Notes: generated by a model from the sequence alone, not told the origin. Positions 44,399 through 54,347 are shown, counted from the stretch's first letter. The stretch: DNA of 64,000 bases from Martinezella lusitana (GCF_010668395.1 NZ_WUEY01000001.1:434001-498000), one strand, 5' to 3'. Made by a program: numbers and translations.

Positions 44399-45286
44399 AT
44401 GTCCGAAGCCCAAAGCGAACTCCAAGCCAGCCTGCTCGCGCAGGCGCTGCCCTATATGCAGCGCTACGAAAACAAGACCATCGTCGTGAAATACGGTGGC
44501 CACGCCATGGGCAATGCCGAACTCGGCAAAGCATTCGCGGCGGATATCGCCCTGCTGAAGCAGTCGGGCGTCAACCCGATCGTCGTCCACGGCGGCGGCC
44601 CTCAGATCGGCGCCATGCTGACGAAGATGGGCATCGAATCGAAATTCGAAGGCGGCCTGCGCGTCACCGACCAAAAGACGGTCGAGATCGTCGAAATGGT
44701 GCTCGCCGGCTCGATCAACAAGGAAATCGTCGCGCTGATCAACCAGACCGGCGAATGGGCGATCGGCCTTTGCGGCAAGGACGGCAACATGGTCTTCGCC
44801 GAAAAGGCGCACAAGACCGTCAAGGATCCGGATTCGAACATCGAGCGCGTGCTCGATCTGGGCTTCGTCGGCGAAGTGGTCGAAGTCGACCGCACGCTGC
44901 TCGACCTGCTTGCCAAGTCCGAGATGATCCCGGTCATCGCACCGGTCGCTCCCGGGCGCGACGGCGCGACCTACAACATCAACGCCGACACCTTCGCCGG
45001 TGCGATCGCCGGCGCGCTCAGCGCCACGCGCCTGCTGTTCCTGACGGACGTTCCGGGCGTACTCGACAAGCAGGGCCAGCTCATCAAGGAACTTTCCGTG
45101 GCCCAGGCCCATGCGCTGATCGCCGACGGCACGATTTCCGGCGGCATGATCCCGAAGGTCGAAACCTGCATCGATGCCATCAAGGCCGGTGTTCAGGGCG
45201 TCGTCATCCTCAACGGCAAGACGGCCCATTCGGTCCTGCTCGAAATCTTCACCGAGCACGGCGCCGGCACGCTGATCGTTCCGTAG
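44399..45286 (+). CDS. argB: Acetylglutamate kinase
   Basis: Second step of arginine synthesis: phosphorylates N-acetylglutamate. The 295 residues carry the amino-acid kinase motifs [10 protein letters not shown] (Lys31 and glycine loop), HGGGPQIG, and late [10 protein letters not shown] and [11 protein letters not shown]. The long N-terminus (about 25 residues before KYGG) is the form that allows arginine feedback inhibition in hexameric enzymes. ATG 44399 follows AAGGGTG. Confidence 0.95.
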   Translation: MSEAQSELQASLLAQALPYMQRYENKTIVVKYGGHAMGNAELGKAFAADIALLKQSGVNPIVVHGGGPQIGAMLTKMGIESKFEGGLRVTDQKTVEIVEMVLAGSINKEIVALINQTGEWAIGLCGKDGNMVFAEKAHKTVKDPDSNIERVLDLGFVGEVVEVDRTLLDLLAKSEMIPVIAPVAPGRDGATYNINADTFAGAIAGALSATRLLFLTDVPGVLDKQGQLIKELSVAQAHALIADGTISGGMIPKVETCIDAIKAGVQGVVILNGKTAHSVLLEIFTEHGAGTLIVP

Positions 45287-45344
45287 GGGCGGCGGCACAT
45301 TCAAGGCTGACTGAAAAATTGGCTGATTTCAATCCGTTGTTATT

Positions 45345-45368
45345 CCATTGGGCTGCAAAGCCCAATGG
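45345..45368 (+). other. GNRA-capped hairpin after argB
   Basis: CCATTGGGCT-GCAA-AGCCCAATGG is a perfect ten-pair stem with a GCAA tetraloop, 59 bases after the argB stop. No T-run follows, so it may protect the mRNA end or aid termination rather than act as a simple terminator. Confidence 0.6.
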
Positions 45369-45446
45369 ACATGACTATGGCTTGGCGTGAAAGAGCACCT
45401 GCCGCATGATCGGTGCAGGGCGTGCGAGAACCCAGCGTAGCGGAGG

Positions 45447-45872
45447 TTAATCGCGCCTAAACCTGAGCACAGCCCTTCCTATTGGATTTCCCGATACCAA
45501 CGGATTGGGCATCCAGCCCGTAAAGACCTCGAGCGTGTCTCCATCAAGCTTGTAGAAGCGTTCCTGCTCGCTACCTTTCCAGGCTTCGTTCCAGGATGAG
45601 TCAATCTTTGTGATGAACCTGTCGCCCTCGATCCGATATCGTCCGGTGTAGGCCATCATGGTACGGAAAAGTCCCAGCAGTTTCTCATCCGCAGTCCCAG
45701 GCTCCCGCGCCCCTGCGGTAACCAGGACCATCATTCGCCCATCAGTGCCGAACATAAGGCGCCCATTGGGGTGGTCGCCCCACGGTTGACTGCGCTCCCT
45801 TGAATCCTGAAGCTCGGTATCAAAAGAAACCAAGCGCCAGCAACCGTGGAGCCCGGTGTCGCGCTCAGACAT
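45447..45872 (-). CDS. Lipocalin-like domain protein
   Basis: A 141-residue protein with a lipocalin-like beta-barrel fold: GCWRLVSFDTEL at the start, PNGRLMFGTDGRMMVLV, YTGRYRIEGDRFITKID, and GDTLEVFTG. These repeats match the Lipocalin_5-type family seen in many proteobacteria; function unknown. No signal peptide, so it is cytoplasmic. I start at ATG 45872, with AGGAG five bases before it. Confidence 0.75.
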   Translation of the reverse strand: MSERDTGLHGCWRLVSFDTELQDSRERSQPWGDHPNGRLMFGTDGRMMVLVTAGAREPGTADEKLLGLFRTMMAYTGRYRIEGDRFITKIDSSWNEAWKGSEQERFYKLDGDTLEVFTGWMPNPLVSGNPIGRAVLRFRRD

Positions 45873-45945
45873 TTTCACTCCTGCCGTCGTTTGCCCAAAG
45901 GGATCCGCCTGCCGAAGAGGTAGAGGATCCCGGCTTCTATTATGC

Positions 45946-46716
45946 TCAAGTCGGCCGGTAGATCGCTTCGGCCTCGCTTTTCAACATTCCCATGACCGAT
46001 CGGTAGGGAGCCGGCCCATAGCTTATGCGGCTGACGCCGAGCTTTGCCATGGTCTCGTTGTCGGGTGTTGCCGGGCGCACCATGATGTTGACCGGCAGAG
46101 GCGAGCGTTCGCACAAGGCGCCGATCAGTTCCGGTTCGACAAGGCCGGGCGCGAAGAAGCCGCTGGCCCCGGCCTCGGCGAATGCATCGGCGCGGCGGTA
46201 TGCGTCGTCCAGCAAGATATGGTGATGGGCCGTGTCGCTTTCCTGCAGGAAAAGATCGGTTCGGGCGTTGATGAACAACGGCATTTCCCGGCGATCGGCC
46301 ATTTCCCGGATGGCCCTGATGCGCGCCGCCTGTATCTCGGCAGGATGAACGCCCTCGCCGCCGATCACCTGATCCTCGAAATTGATGCCGACCGCGCCGT
46401 GATCCATGATCTTTTCGACGTTGGCGGCAACTTCCTCCGGTTCGACGGCATAGCCACCCTCGAAATCGACGGAGAGCGGCAAGGGGCTCGTCACCGAAAT
46501 CAACCTGGCGGTGACCGCCAGCAGCGATAGCGGGATCGCCTGACCGTCGCCGAAACCGTTGGCGGCGGCGACCGACCAGCTTCCCGTCGCCAGCGCCTTC
46601 GCGCCGGCTTCCGTTACGGCCTTGGCAGAGCCTGCATCCCAAATATTGAAAAGGATCAGCGGCTCGCCCTTCTTGTGCAGCCGCGCGAACTCCTGCGCCT
46701 TTTCCACCTGACTCAT
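45946..46716 (-). CDS. Isocitrate lyase/PEP mutase family protein
   Basis: A 256-residue barrel enzyme of the ICL/PEPM superfamily (oxaloacetate decarboxylase or 2-methylisocitrate-lyase-like). It has VDFEGGYA with a metal-binding Asp/Glu, INFEDQVIGGEG, and INARTDLFL. The KKCGH motif of true isocitrate lyases is absent, so it is not AceA. ATG 46716 follows GGAGGGG. The precise reaction cannot be assigned by eye. Confidence 0.82.
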   Translation of the reverse strand: MSQVEKAQEFARLHKKGEPLILFNIWDAGSAKAVTEAGAKALATGSWSVAAANGFGDGQAIPLSLLAVTARLISVTSPLPLSVDFEGGYAVEPEEVAANVEKIMDHGAVGINFEDQVIGGEGVHPAEIQAARIRAIREMADRREMPLFINARTDLFLQESDTAHHHILLDDAYRRADAFAEAGASGFFAPGLVEPELIGALCERSPLPVNIMVRPATPDNETMAKLGVSRISYGPAPYRSVMGMLKSEAEAIYRPT

Positions 46717-46932
46717 CGCGTCCCCTCCGAAAAGCCCGGCCGGGGATTCCTCTCCGCGACCCGAAAGAGCGGAAGCCCTTCCCTCCGGTTGAAAATAGAG
46801 TAAAACCCCGCAAATCAATAGTAAAATCATAGCCGGCATTGGATTATCCGCCAATGCCCGCGACACGGCGGCATGTCGCATGCATGAATATTTTCCCTCC
46901 CCTTTCGCAGGAGGGCATGCGATAAGCTCCCC

Positions 46933-47637
46933 ATGAGCCAGACAAAATCACTCTCCGAGCCGTCAGATTTCTCCAACATCCGCGATTGGGTGTTCGACCT
47001 CGACAACACGCTCTATCCGCATCATGTCGATCTCTTCGCGCAGATCGACAAGAACATGACCGCTTATGTCTCGGCGCTGCTGCAGATGGAGCGGGACGAA
47101 GCGCGCAAGCTGCAGAAGCAATATTATCTCGACCATGGCACGACGTTGCAGGGATTGATGATCCATCACGGCATCGATCCCGACGACTTCCTGGAAAAGG
47201 CCCATGCGATCGACTATTCGGCGCTGACACCGCAGCCGGAGCTGGCTGCCGCCATCAGGGCGCTGCCGGGGCGCAAGTTCATCTTCACCAACGGCAGTGT
47301 CAAACACGCCCAGGCGACGGCCGGCGCGCTCGGCATTCTCGACAGCTTCGACGACATTTTCGACATCGTTGCGGCCGACTACGTGCCGAAACCTGCCGGC
47401 ACGACCTACGACAAATTCACGAGCCTCAACCGGGTGGACACGAAGCGAGCCGCCATGTTCGAGGATCTGCCGCGCAATCTCACGGTGCCCAAGGCGCTCG
47501 GCATGAAGACCGTGCTGCTGGTGCCCCGGAACCTCGAGACGACGGTCGTCGAATGGTGGGAGCGCACCACCGGCGAGGACGATCATATCGACTATGTGAC
47601 CGACGACCTCACCAGCTTTCTCAAGGCCTTAGCTTAA
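46933..47637 (+). CDS. Pyrimidine 5'-nucleotidase (HAD superfamily)
   Basis: Dephosphorylates nucleoside monophosphates. The 234 residues have HAD motif I FDLDNTLYP (Asp22 and Asp24), motif II FTNGS, and motif III/IV with PKPAG and FEDLPRNL. The DNTLY form plus a helical cap (KQYYLDHGTTLQGLM) marks the pyrimidine nucleotidase (SDT1-like) subgroup. It may limit toxic or excess pyrimidine nucleotides. Confidence 0.88.
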   Translation: MSQTKSLSEPSDFSNIRDWVFDLDNTLYPHHVDLFAQIDKNMTAYVSALLQMERDEARKLQKQYYLDHGTTLQGLMIHHGIDPDDFLEKAHAIDYSALTPQPELAAAIRALPGRKFIFTNGSVKHAQATAGALGILDSFDDIFDIVAADYVPKPAGTTYDKFTSLNRVDTKRAAMFEDLPRNLTVPKALGMKTVLLVPRNLETTVVEWWERTTGEDDHIDYVTDDLTSFLKALA

Positions 47638-47750
47638 CCATTCATTAGGGCGGGGTTACGAAAGTTTCATCCGCCTTACAGAGGTTTAATTGGCCGTTTT
47701 GGACCACCCGCCCTATCGTTTAACCATTCCTCGACACGAAAGGAAAAACG

Positions 47751-48383
47751 ATGAACGGGAAAAAAATTCTTCTTGCGGGACTTTCCGCAGCCCTTCTGGT
47801 GGGCGCCGCCGCCCAGGCGAGCTTCGCTGCCCAGGATGAAGCAAACGGCGGTCATCATGGCGGACGCTGGCACGGACCGCGCTTTTCACCGGAAATCGTC
47901 TATGTGCGCATGCTGAAGCAATTCGGCCAGCCCGGCGACACCAAGATCACCCGTGACGAGGTGAAAGCCGGCGTCGACAAGATCTTCGACCAGATCGACA
48001 CCAACCACGACGGCGAAATCACGCCCGGCGAGTTGCGCGCCTATCGTCAGGAACGCTTCAAGGAATGGAAAGCCGAGCACGCCAAGGCAAAGGACGATCA
48101 GGGCGACAATCAGGCCCAGAACGATCAGAGCAAGGGCGATCAGGCACAAGCCGACAACAAGGGCAATCATGGCCAACGCCATCACAGGCCGCACGGCCGC
48201 TTCATGCATGAAGCAGGTTTGATGCGCGGCATGATGATCTTCCATCGCATCGACAAGGATGAAAATGGCCAGATCAGCAAGCAGGAGGCCGAAGACGCCG
48301 CCAACAAGTTCTTCGACCGTATGGACCGCAACCATGACGGCGTGATCTCGCTGGACGACATGCCGAACCGGCCGTTGCTGTAG
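47751..48383 (+). CDS. Exported EF-hand calcium-binding protein
   Basis: A 210-residue exported protein. The signal peptide ends near residue 26. Three EF-hand loops follow: DTNHDGEITPGE near 82-93, DKDENGQISKQE near 167-178 and DRNHDGVISLDD near 191-202, all with the required D-x-N/D-x-D/N-G pattern. A Gln/Asp/His-rich linker joins the first to the others. Periplasmic EF-hand proteins are common in rhizobia and may buffer calcium; the role is unproven. Confidence 0.88.
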   Translation: MNGKKILLAGLSAALLVGAAAQASFAAQDEANGGHHGGRWHGPRFSPEIVYVRMLKQFGQPGDTKITRDEVKAGVDKIFDQIDTNHDGEITPGELRAYRQERFKEWKAEHAKAKDDQGDNQAQNDQSKGDQAQADNKGNHGQRHHRPHGRFMHEAGLMRGMMIFHRIDKDENGQISKQEAEDAANKFFDRMDRNHDGVISLDDMPNRPLL

Positions 48384-48461
48384 GCCTCCTCATCAAGCGC
48401 GACCCTGCAGGCGAGCCCCCGCGCCGCATGGATCGCGTCTTGAACGGGACTCCCATGACCG

Positions 48462-48498
48462 AAAGCCCGCCCTCGCCTCCGCGACGGCGGGCTTTTCG
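48462..48498. terminator. Terminator between the EF-hand and LOG genes
   Basis: AAGCCCGCC (48462-48470) pairs with GGCGGGCTT (48485-48493), then TTTTCG. It lies between convergent genes, is strong on the plus strand and is likely usable by both. Confidence 0.82.
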
Positions 48499-48501
48499 TT
48501 G

Positions 48502-49374
48502 TCAGTGGCCGTTGTCGTGCTCGTAGAAATCGCGAACGATCTTCCAGGCATCGTCTGCAGTGTCCACGAAGCTGATCAGGTTGACGTCGTCAGGCGCGAT
48601 GGTGCCGAATTCGGCGAGCGCTTCGAAATTGATGATGTTGCGCCAGAATTTTTCGCCGAAGAGAATGAGCGGCAGGCGCTCCATGCGGCCGGTCTGAATG
48701 AGCGTCAGGCATTCGAACAATTCGTCGAGCGTGCCGAAGCCACCCGGAAATACCGCGATCGCCTTGGCCCGCACCATGAAGTGCATCTTGCGGATCGCGA
48801 AATAATGGAAATTGAAGCTGAGCTCCGGCGTGACATAGGCGTTCGGCGCCTGCTCGTGCGGCAAGACGATGTTGAGGCCGATCGACGGCGCCCCTTCTTC
48901 GGCCGCACCGCGATTGCCCGCCTCCATCACGCCCGGGCCGCCGCCGGTCACCACGACATATTCGTGGAAGTCGAAGCCGGCGGAATGGCGGGAGCAAAGC
49001 CGCGCGAACTTGCGCGCCTCCTCGTAATAGACCGATGCGGCCTCGAGATTGGCGCGCTGCACGTCGTTGCGGGCAGCCCATGCATTGGCGCCCGGTGCCG
49101 GAATGCGCGCGCCGCCGAACATCACGACAGTCGACTTGATGCCGCGTTCGGTCAGCGACATTTCGGTCTTCAGCAGTTCGAGCTGCAGGCGGATCGGCCG
49201 CAGTTCCTCACGGCACAGGAAGTCCTCGTCGGCATAGGCGAGCCGGTAGGAAGGCGACATCGACTGCGGCGTGCGCGGCACGGATTCGGCCCGCTTCTTG
49301 TCCGCCGAGCTCGTCTTCAAGGGGTCCCATACCCCATCCTTGCGCCTCAGCCTGCCGTTCTTCGCCTTGCTCAT
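48502..49374 (-). CDS. LOG-family (TIGR00730-like) nucleotide phosphoribohydrolase
   Basis: A 290-residue protein. The Rossmann-like LOG domain (about 80-265) has VMFGGARIPAPG, VTGGGPGVMEAGNRGA and PGGFGTLDELFE, which forms the AMP/cytokinin-ribotide site. Older annotation calls it lysine decarboxylase. Such enzymes release a base from nucleoside monophosphates; a plant-hormone role is possible in a rhizobium but not shown. The first 80 residues are a basic, less conserved extension. Confidence 0.88.
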   Translation of the reverse strand: MSKAKNGRLRRKDGVWDPLKTSSADKKRAESVPRTPQSMSPSYRLAYADEDFLCREELRPIRLQLELLKTEMSLTERGIKSTVVMFGGARIPAPGANAWAARNDVQRANLEAASVYYEEARKFARLCSRHSAGFDFHEYVVVTGGGPGVMEAGNRGAAEEGAPSIGLNIVLPHEQAPNAYVTPELSFNFHYFAIRKMHFMVRAKAIAVFPGGFGTLDELFECLTLIQTGRMERLPLILFGEKFWRNIINFEALAEFGTIAPDDVNLISFVDTADDAWKIVRDFYEHDNGH

Positions 49375-49587
49375 CTATTCATGCCTTTCGAATCGATCAT
49401 GACGGGCCGTTCCCGCCCATGGAGAGGGATGGCCAAGCTCTTGCATATGCCCCTACAACGCCTTGAATCCAAGCTCAATCGGCGCTTAAAAGACATTCCA
49501 TTTTCGACATCCATGCTATAGGACCAATCGACCGCTTCCGGACCATTCCGGAAATCACGATAGGCACTGACGTTTTAAGGAATTCCC

Positions 49588-50445
49588 ATGAGCGCTAACG
49601 ATCTCGCCTCCCTCGAAAAGTCCATCGAGGCTGCTTTCGACAATCGCGACAATGTGAACACCTCGACGCGCGGCGAAGTCCGCGAGGCCGTCGAGACGGC
49701 GCTCAATCTCCTCGACAGCGGCGAAGTGCGCGTGGCCGAACGCGGTGCGGACGGCAACTGGACCGTCAACCAGTGGCTCAAGAAAGCGGTTCTGCTCTCC
49801 TTCCGCCTGAACGACATGAAGATCGTCGAAGGCGGTCCGGGCAATGCCACCTGGTGGGACAAGGTTCCCTCGAAGTTCGAAGGCTGGGGTGAGAACCGCT
49901 TCCGCGAAGCCGGCTTCCGCGCCGTGCCGAACGCCGTCGTGCGTCATTCCGCCTATATCGCGCCGAACGCCATCCTGATGCCGTCCTTCGTCAATCTCGG
50001 CGCCTATGTCGGCGAAGGCACCATGGTCGATACCTGGGCCACCGTCGGCTCCTGCGCGCAGATCGGCAAGCATGTGCATCTTTCGGGCGGCGTCGGCATC
50101 GGCGGCGTGCTGGAGCCGATGCAGGCCGGCCCGACGATCATCGAGGACAATTGCTTCATCGGCGCCCGCTCGGAAGTGGTCGAGGGCTGCATCATCCGCG
50201 AAGGCTCGGTGCTCGGCATGGGCGTCTTCATCGGCAAATCGACCAAGATCGTCGACCGCGCCACCGGCGAGATCACCTATGGCGAAGTTCCGCCCTACTC
50301 GGTCGTCGTCGCCGGCGCCCTGCCGAGCGGCAACACCATGGCGAACGGCCAGCCCGCCCCCAGCCTCTATTGCGCCGTCATCGTGAAGCGCGTCGATGAA
50401 AAGACCCGCTCGAAGACCGGCATCAACGAGCTGCTGCGCGACTGA
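49588..50445 (+). CDS. dapD: Tetrahydrodipicolinate N-succinyltransferase
   Basis: Succinylates tetrahydrodipicolinate in lysine and diaminopimelate synthesis. The 285 residues have the N-terminal helical domain and a left-handed beta-helix of hexapeptide repeats (from about 115). The region [31 protein letters not shown] is nearly invariant. ATG 49588 has AAGGAATTC before it. It is followed by dapE on the same strand, with a hairpin between. Confidence 0.96.
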   Translation: MSANDLASLEKSIEAAFDNRDNVNTSTRGEVREAVETALNLLDSGEVRVAERGADGNWTVNQWLKKAVLLSFRLNDMKIVEGGPGNATWWDKVPSKFEGWGENRFREAGFRAVPNAVVRHSAYIAPNAILMPSFVNLGAYVGEGTMVDTWATVGSCAQIGKHVHLSGGVGIGGVLEPMQAGPTIIEDNCFIGARSEVVEGCIIREGSVLGMGVFIGKSTKIVDRATGEITYGEVPPYSVVVAGALPSGNTMANGQPAPSLYCAVIVKRVDEKTRSKTGINELLRD

Positions 50446-50457
50446 TCGCGAATTTTC

Positions 50458-50484
50458 GGAAGCGCGGTTCCATATCGCGCTTCC
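50458..50484 (+). other. Hairpin in the dapD-dapE gap
   Basis: GGAAGCGCG pairs with CGCGCTTCC, a nine-pair stem 12 bases past dapD. No good T-run follows, so it could stabilise the dapD mRNA or partly terminate before dapE. Confidence 0.5.
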
Positions 50485-50601
50485 CTTGTGCTTGCCGGGT
50501 TAACATGCCTGTGCGATTGCTGGAATCGCGGCAAAGATTTTCGAGCCATCGCCGATCCTTTGCCATCGCTTTGCCATTTCCCGCCGGATAAGTTGCCTCC
50601 G

Positions 50602-51795
50602 ATGACTGTTACCGATCCCGTCACCAACCTGCAGACCCTCATTCGCTGCGCCTCGGTCACACCAGCCGAAGGCGGTGCGCTGACCGCGCTTGCCGACATG
50701 CTGCTGCCGCTGGGCTTCAAGGTCGAGCGCATGACGGCGAGCGAGCCGGGAACGCCCGATATCGAGAACCTCTATGCGCGGCTCGGCGCGGATGGACCGC
50801 ATCTGATGTTTGCCGGGCACACCGACGTCGTGCCGGTCGGCGATGCCGCCTCCTGGAGCCACCCGCCCTTTGCCGCCGAGATCGCCAATGGCGAGCTTTT
50901 CGGCCGCGGCGCTGTCGATATGAAGGGTGGCATTGCCTGTTTCGTCGCCGCCGTCGCGCGCCATATCGAGAAGCACGGCAAGCCCGCCGGCTCGATCTCC
51001 TTCCTGATTACCGGCGACGAGGAAGGGCCGGCGATCAACGGCACGATCAAGCTGCTGCAATGGGCAGCCGAGCGCGGCGAGACTTGGGACGCGTCGCTCG
51101 TCGGCGAACCGACCAACCCGGACCGGCTCGGCGACATGATCAAGATCGGCCGCCGCGGCTCGATTTCCGGCTTCATCACCGTCCATGGCGTCCAGGGCCA
51201 TGCGGCTTATCCGCACCTCGCCGACAACCCCGTGCGCAGCATCATCAAGCTGACGGAAGCGCTGCTCGACCCGCCTTTCGATAGCGGCACGGACAGTTTC
51301 CAGCCGTCCAACCTCGAAGTGACGACCATCGATGTCGGCAATGCCGCCACCAACGTCATCCCCGCCAAGGCGACCGCGACCTTCAACATCCGCTTCAACG
51401 ACACCTGGACCGCCGATACGCTGAAGGCCGAAATCATCGCCCGCCTGGATGCGGCAGCCGCAGACCAGACGCTGCGCCCCGGACGCCCGCCGGCGAAATA
51501 CGACATCACCTGGTCCGAGCGCCCGAGCCAGGTCTTCCTCACGCGCAACAATGCGCTGATCGCCTCGCTCTCTTCGGCCGTCGAAAACATCACCGGCCAA
51601 AGGCCGGCGCTTTCGACCACCGGCGGCACCTCCGACGCCCGCTACATCAAGGACTATTGCCCCGTCGTCGAATTCGGCCTCGTCGGCCAAACCATGCATA
51701 TGGTCGACGAGCGTGTGGCGCTGTCGGATCTCGAAACGCTGACCGGGATCTACCAGACCTTCATCCAGCGCTGGTTCGAGAATGCCGACATTTAG
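50602..51795 (+). CDS. dapE: Succinyl-diaminopimelate desuccinylase
   Basis: Zinc peptidase-like enzyme that removes succinate from succinyl-diaminopimelate. The 397 residues show the M20 metal motifs FAGHTDVVP, GRGAVDMKGG and DEEGPAINGT, the dimerisation-domain HGVQGHAAYPHLADNP, and the late TGGTSDARYIK. ATG 50602 begins the conserved start. Its end overlaps the next gene by 14 bases. Confidence 0.96.
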   Translation: MTVTDPVTNLQTLIRCASVTPAEGGALTALADMLLPLGFKVERMTASEPGTPDIENLYARLGADGPHLMFAGHTDVVPVGDAASWSHPPFAAEIANGELFGRGAVDMKGGIACFVAAVARHIEKHGKPAGSISFLITGDEEGPAINGTIKLLQWAAERGETWDASLVGEPTNPDRLGDMIKIGRRGSISGFITVHGVQGHAAYPHLADNPVRSIIKLTEALLDPPFDSGTDSFQPSNLEVTTIDVGNAATNVIPAKATATFNIRFNDTWTADTLKAEIIARLDAAAADQTLRPGRPPAKYDITWSERPSQVFLTRNNALIASLSSAVENITGQRPALSTTGGTSDARYIKDYCPVVEFGLVGQTMHMVDERVALSDLETLTGIYQTFIQRWFENADI

Positions 51796-52381
51796 GGAAG
51801 TCCAATATTATCTGTCCGGCCTGTGGCTGCTGATACGTATGGATGCGCGCGGATTCCAGTATCTGGATACAACGGATCGCGGCATGCTGCGCTCCTTCTG
51901 GGCCATTGTCTGGAGCCTGCCACCGATCGGCATTTCCTGGCTATGGCTGCAGCAGGCCTATCTCATGGCCATGCCTCCCGAAACATCGACCGGGATCGCC
52001 TTCTTCATGCGCCTCGCGCTGGTCGAGGCGGCCGGCTGGCTCATGCCGCCGATCCTTGCCGGGCTGCTGCTTCTGCTCTTCCGTTTCGGCGACAAGTTTC
52101 CGCCGATCGTCGCGACGGTAAATTGGCTTTTCGTGCCGGCCAACTATCTGAATGCATTGCTGTTTGCATTGATCATCTTTGTCCCCGGCGCGAAGGTTCT
52201 GGCGGGATTTCTATCGCTGATACTGACCATGGCGACTATCTTCTCGCTGGCACGCATTCTCAGGATGATCTGCGGCACGCATCCGCTTTTCATCGGCGCG
52301 TTGACGCTGATGCTGCTCATTCCGAACATGCTGCTGACGGATTTCCTGCAGCGCTTCCTCGGGGTCTACCCGCCGGGCTGA
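51782..52381 (+). CDS. Conserved membrane protein overlapping dapE (unknown function)
   Basis: A 199-residue integral membrane protein with about five hydrophobic stretches (near 40-60, 75-100, 110-130, 135-155 and 165-185). I recognise no named family. It begins inside the 3' end of dapE in another frame, so it is translated from the same message, perhaps by reinitiation. Its hydrophobic pattern and compatible codon use make it a real gene, not a shadow. Confidence 0.7.
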   Translation: MPTFREVQYYLSGLWLLIRMDARGFQYLDTTDRGMLRSFWAIVWSLPPIGISWLWLQQAYLMAMPPETSTGIAFFMRLALVEAAGWLMPPILAGLLLLLFRFGDKFPPIVATVNWLFVPANYLNALLFALIIFVPGAKVLAGFLSLILTMATIFSLARILRMICGTHPLFIGALTLMLLIPNMLLTDFLQRFLGVYPPG

Positions 52382-52555
52382 GCTAGCGACCAACGACTTC
52401 GCCGTCTTCCTTGGTGAAGGAACCGATATCCGGGTTCAGCTGGGCGGCGTCTTCAGATATTCGATGACGAGGGGCTCTTCTCCCGACTGCCTGATCATAG
52501 CCCGCGTGTTGCGCGAGGTGCCGCAAGCGGGATTATGATAGATCGTCACCGTCAT
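52382..52555 (-). pseudogene. arsC-type arsenate reductase remnant with internal deletion
   Basis: The start ([20 protein letters not shown]) is an arsenate reductase N-terminus with the active-site Cys in the [10 protein letters not shown] motif. After about 38 residues the frame ends (TPPS then stop). A few bases on, the other frame gives LNPDIGSFTKEDGEVVG, the normal ArsC C-terminus. So roughly 80 central residues are missing and the ends are joined out of frame. It is non-functional as a full enzyme. It abuts truA on the same strand. Confidence 0.75.
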
Positions 52556-53339
52556 CGGTGTTCTCTCCCTCGCCGGAAGCCAAACCGGCATCGTCGCGAT
52601 AATCCACCTGCATGAAATAGAGCCCATCCGGCGGGGCGACAGGACCGCAGGCCTTGCGATCCTTGGCTTCGAGCGCTGCACGCACGTCGTCCGGCGTCCA
52701 TTTGCCCTCGCCCGCCAGCTTCAGCGTGCCGGCGAAGGAACGGATCTGATTATGCAGGAAGCTTTGCGCCGTGGCGCGGATCTCGATCAATTCGCCGCTG
52801 CGCGTCACATCCAGCCGGTCGAGCGTGCGCACCGGGCTGTTCGCCTGGCAATGCGCCGAGCGGAAGGTGGTGAAATCATGCCGTCCCACAAGGGTTTGCG
52901 CTGCGGCGTGCATGACCTCGTGATCCATGTCCTTCGGCACCCACCAGGCACGCCCGGCCTCCAGCGCCAGGGGAGCGCGGCGGGCGATGATGCGATAGAG
53001 ATAATGGCGGCGAATGGCCGAGAAGCGCGCATCGAAGCTTTGGTCGACCTCGACGATATCGAGAATGGCGACCCGATCTCCGGCAAGCCGCAGATGCGCA
53101 TTGAGCGCATTGCGCAGCGTATAGGTCTTCCACTCCTTGGAAAGGTCGGCATGCATGACCTGACCCATGGCATGCACGCCGGAATCCGTACGCCCCGCGC
53201 CGCGGATCGAAACCGTCTCACCCGTCAGCGACAGGATGGCGCTTTCGATCGCGCCCTGCACGGAGGGGCCGTTTTCCTGGCGCTGCCAGCCGACATAGGG
53301 GATGCCGTCATATTCGACGGTCATTCTGTAACGCGGCAT
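52533..53339 (-). CDS. truA: tRNA pseudouridine(38-40) synthase
   Basis: Makes pseudouridine at positions 38-40 of tRNA anticodon arms. The 268 residues have the TruA start [18 protein letters not shown] and the catalytic Asp in [15 protein letters not shown] later block is [17 protein letters not shown]. It starts at the end of fmt (one base overlap), so it is coupled to it. The last 23 bases overlap the broken arsC start on the same strand. Confidence 0.95.
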   Translation of the reverse strand: MPRYRMTVEYDGIPYVGWQRQENGPSVQGAIESAILSLTGETVSIRGAGRTDSGVHAMGQVMHADLSKEWKTYTLRNALNAHLRLAGDRVAILDIVEVDQSFDARFSAIRRHYLYRIIARRAPLALEAGRAWWVPKDMDHEVMHAAAQTLVGRHDFTTFRSAHCQANSPVRTLDRLDVTRSGELIEIRATAQSFLHNQIRSFAGTLKLAGEGKWTPDDVRAALEAKDRKACGPVAPPDGLYFMQVDYRDDAGLASGEGENTDDGDDLS

Positions 53340-54286
53340 CAGCCCTGCCCCGAAGCAAGCACGGTGCCCGGCGAGATCGGCGTGCCACGCACGAAATCGG
53401 CCGCCGCCAGCGGCTTGCCGCCGGCCTTCTGCAGCTTCGTGAGACGCACGGCGCCGGAGGCGCAGGCAATGACGAGATCGTCCGTCAGGACGTGGCCGGC
53501 GGCTCCATTGCCCTCGGCCAGCGCCGAGCCGAGCACCTTGATGCGCTCGGGACGGCCGGCGATTTCGGCTTCGAACCAGGCGCCGGGAAAAGGCGACAAG
53601 CCGCGAATATGATTGTGCACATCCGTCGCCGGCTTGCCAAAATCGATGCGGGTTTCGGCCTTGTCGATCTTGGCGGCATAAAGAACGCCCTCGGCCGGCT
53701 GGGCGGTCAGCGGCAGCTCGTCATGCTCCAGCTTGTTCATCGCCTCGGCCATGGCCTTGGCGCCCACGAGCATCAGCCTGTCATGCAGCTCGCCCGATGT
53801 CATTGTGTCGCCGATCTCGACCTCGCGCGTCAGCGCGACCGGGCCGGTATCGAGACCCTTGTCCATCTTCATCACCATCATGCCGGTCTTGGCATCGCCG
53901 GCCATGATCGCCCGCTGGATGGGGGCAGCCCCGCGCCAGCGCGGCAGCAGCGACGCATGACCGTTGTAGCAGCCAAGGCGCGTACCGGTGAGGATCGCTT
54001 CCGGCAGCAGCAGGCCGTATGCCACGACGACGGCGACATCTGCATCCAGATCGCGAAAGCGCTGGCGCTCGTCGGGATCCTTGAAGTTGACCGGCGTGAA
54101 CACCGGCAGGCCGAGCAATTCGGCCGCCTGATGCACCGGCGATTTCTGCAGGTCGAGCCCGCGCCGGCCGCCGGGACGCGGCGGCTGCGTGTAAACGGCG
54201 CGAACCTTGTGCCCGGCATCGATCAGGGACCGCAACGTCGGCACGGAGAATTCGGGCGTTCCCATGAAAATGATGTTGAGCGACAT
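53339..54286 (-). CDS. fmt: Methionyl-tRNA formyltransferase
   Basis: Formylates initiator Met-tRNA. The 315 residues have [12 protein letters not shown], the loop [13 protein letters not shown], and the active-site region [17 protein letters not shown] with the catalytic Asn/His. I start at ATG 54286; the upstream frame to 54328 adds residues outside the family. In most rhizobia it directly follows def; here a toxin-antitoxin pair intervenes. Confidence 0.95.
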   Translation of the reverse strand: MSLNIIFMGTPEFSVPTLRSLIDAGHKVRAVYTQPPRPGGRRGLDLQKSPVHQAAELLGLPVFTPVNFKDPDERQRFRDLDADVAVVVAYGLLLPEAILTGTRLGCYNGHASLLPRWRGAAPIQRAIMAGDAKTGMMVMKMDKGLDTGPVALTREVEIGDTMTSGELHDRLMLVGAKAMAEAMNKLEHDELPLTAQPAEGVLYAAKIDKAETRIDFGKPATDVHNHIRGLSPFPGAWFEAEIAGRPERIKVLGSALAEGNGAAGHVLTDDLVIACASGAVRLTKLQKAGGKPLAAADFVRGTPISPGTVLASGQG

Positions 54287-54347
54287 GCGATCCATCCGGC
54301 TGAGATTATCAAGTTTCGAATGACCCAAGCGCCACCCGGGTCAAATG

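Noticed and set aside
45946..46716. Isocitrate lyase (aceA)
   Set aside because: The protein is far too short and lacks the KKCGH motif; only superfamily membership is supported.
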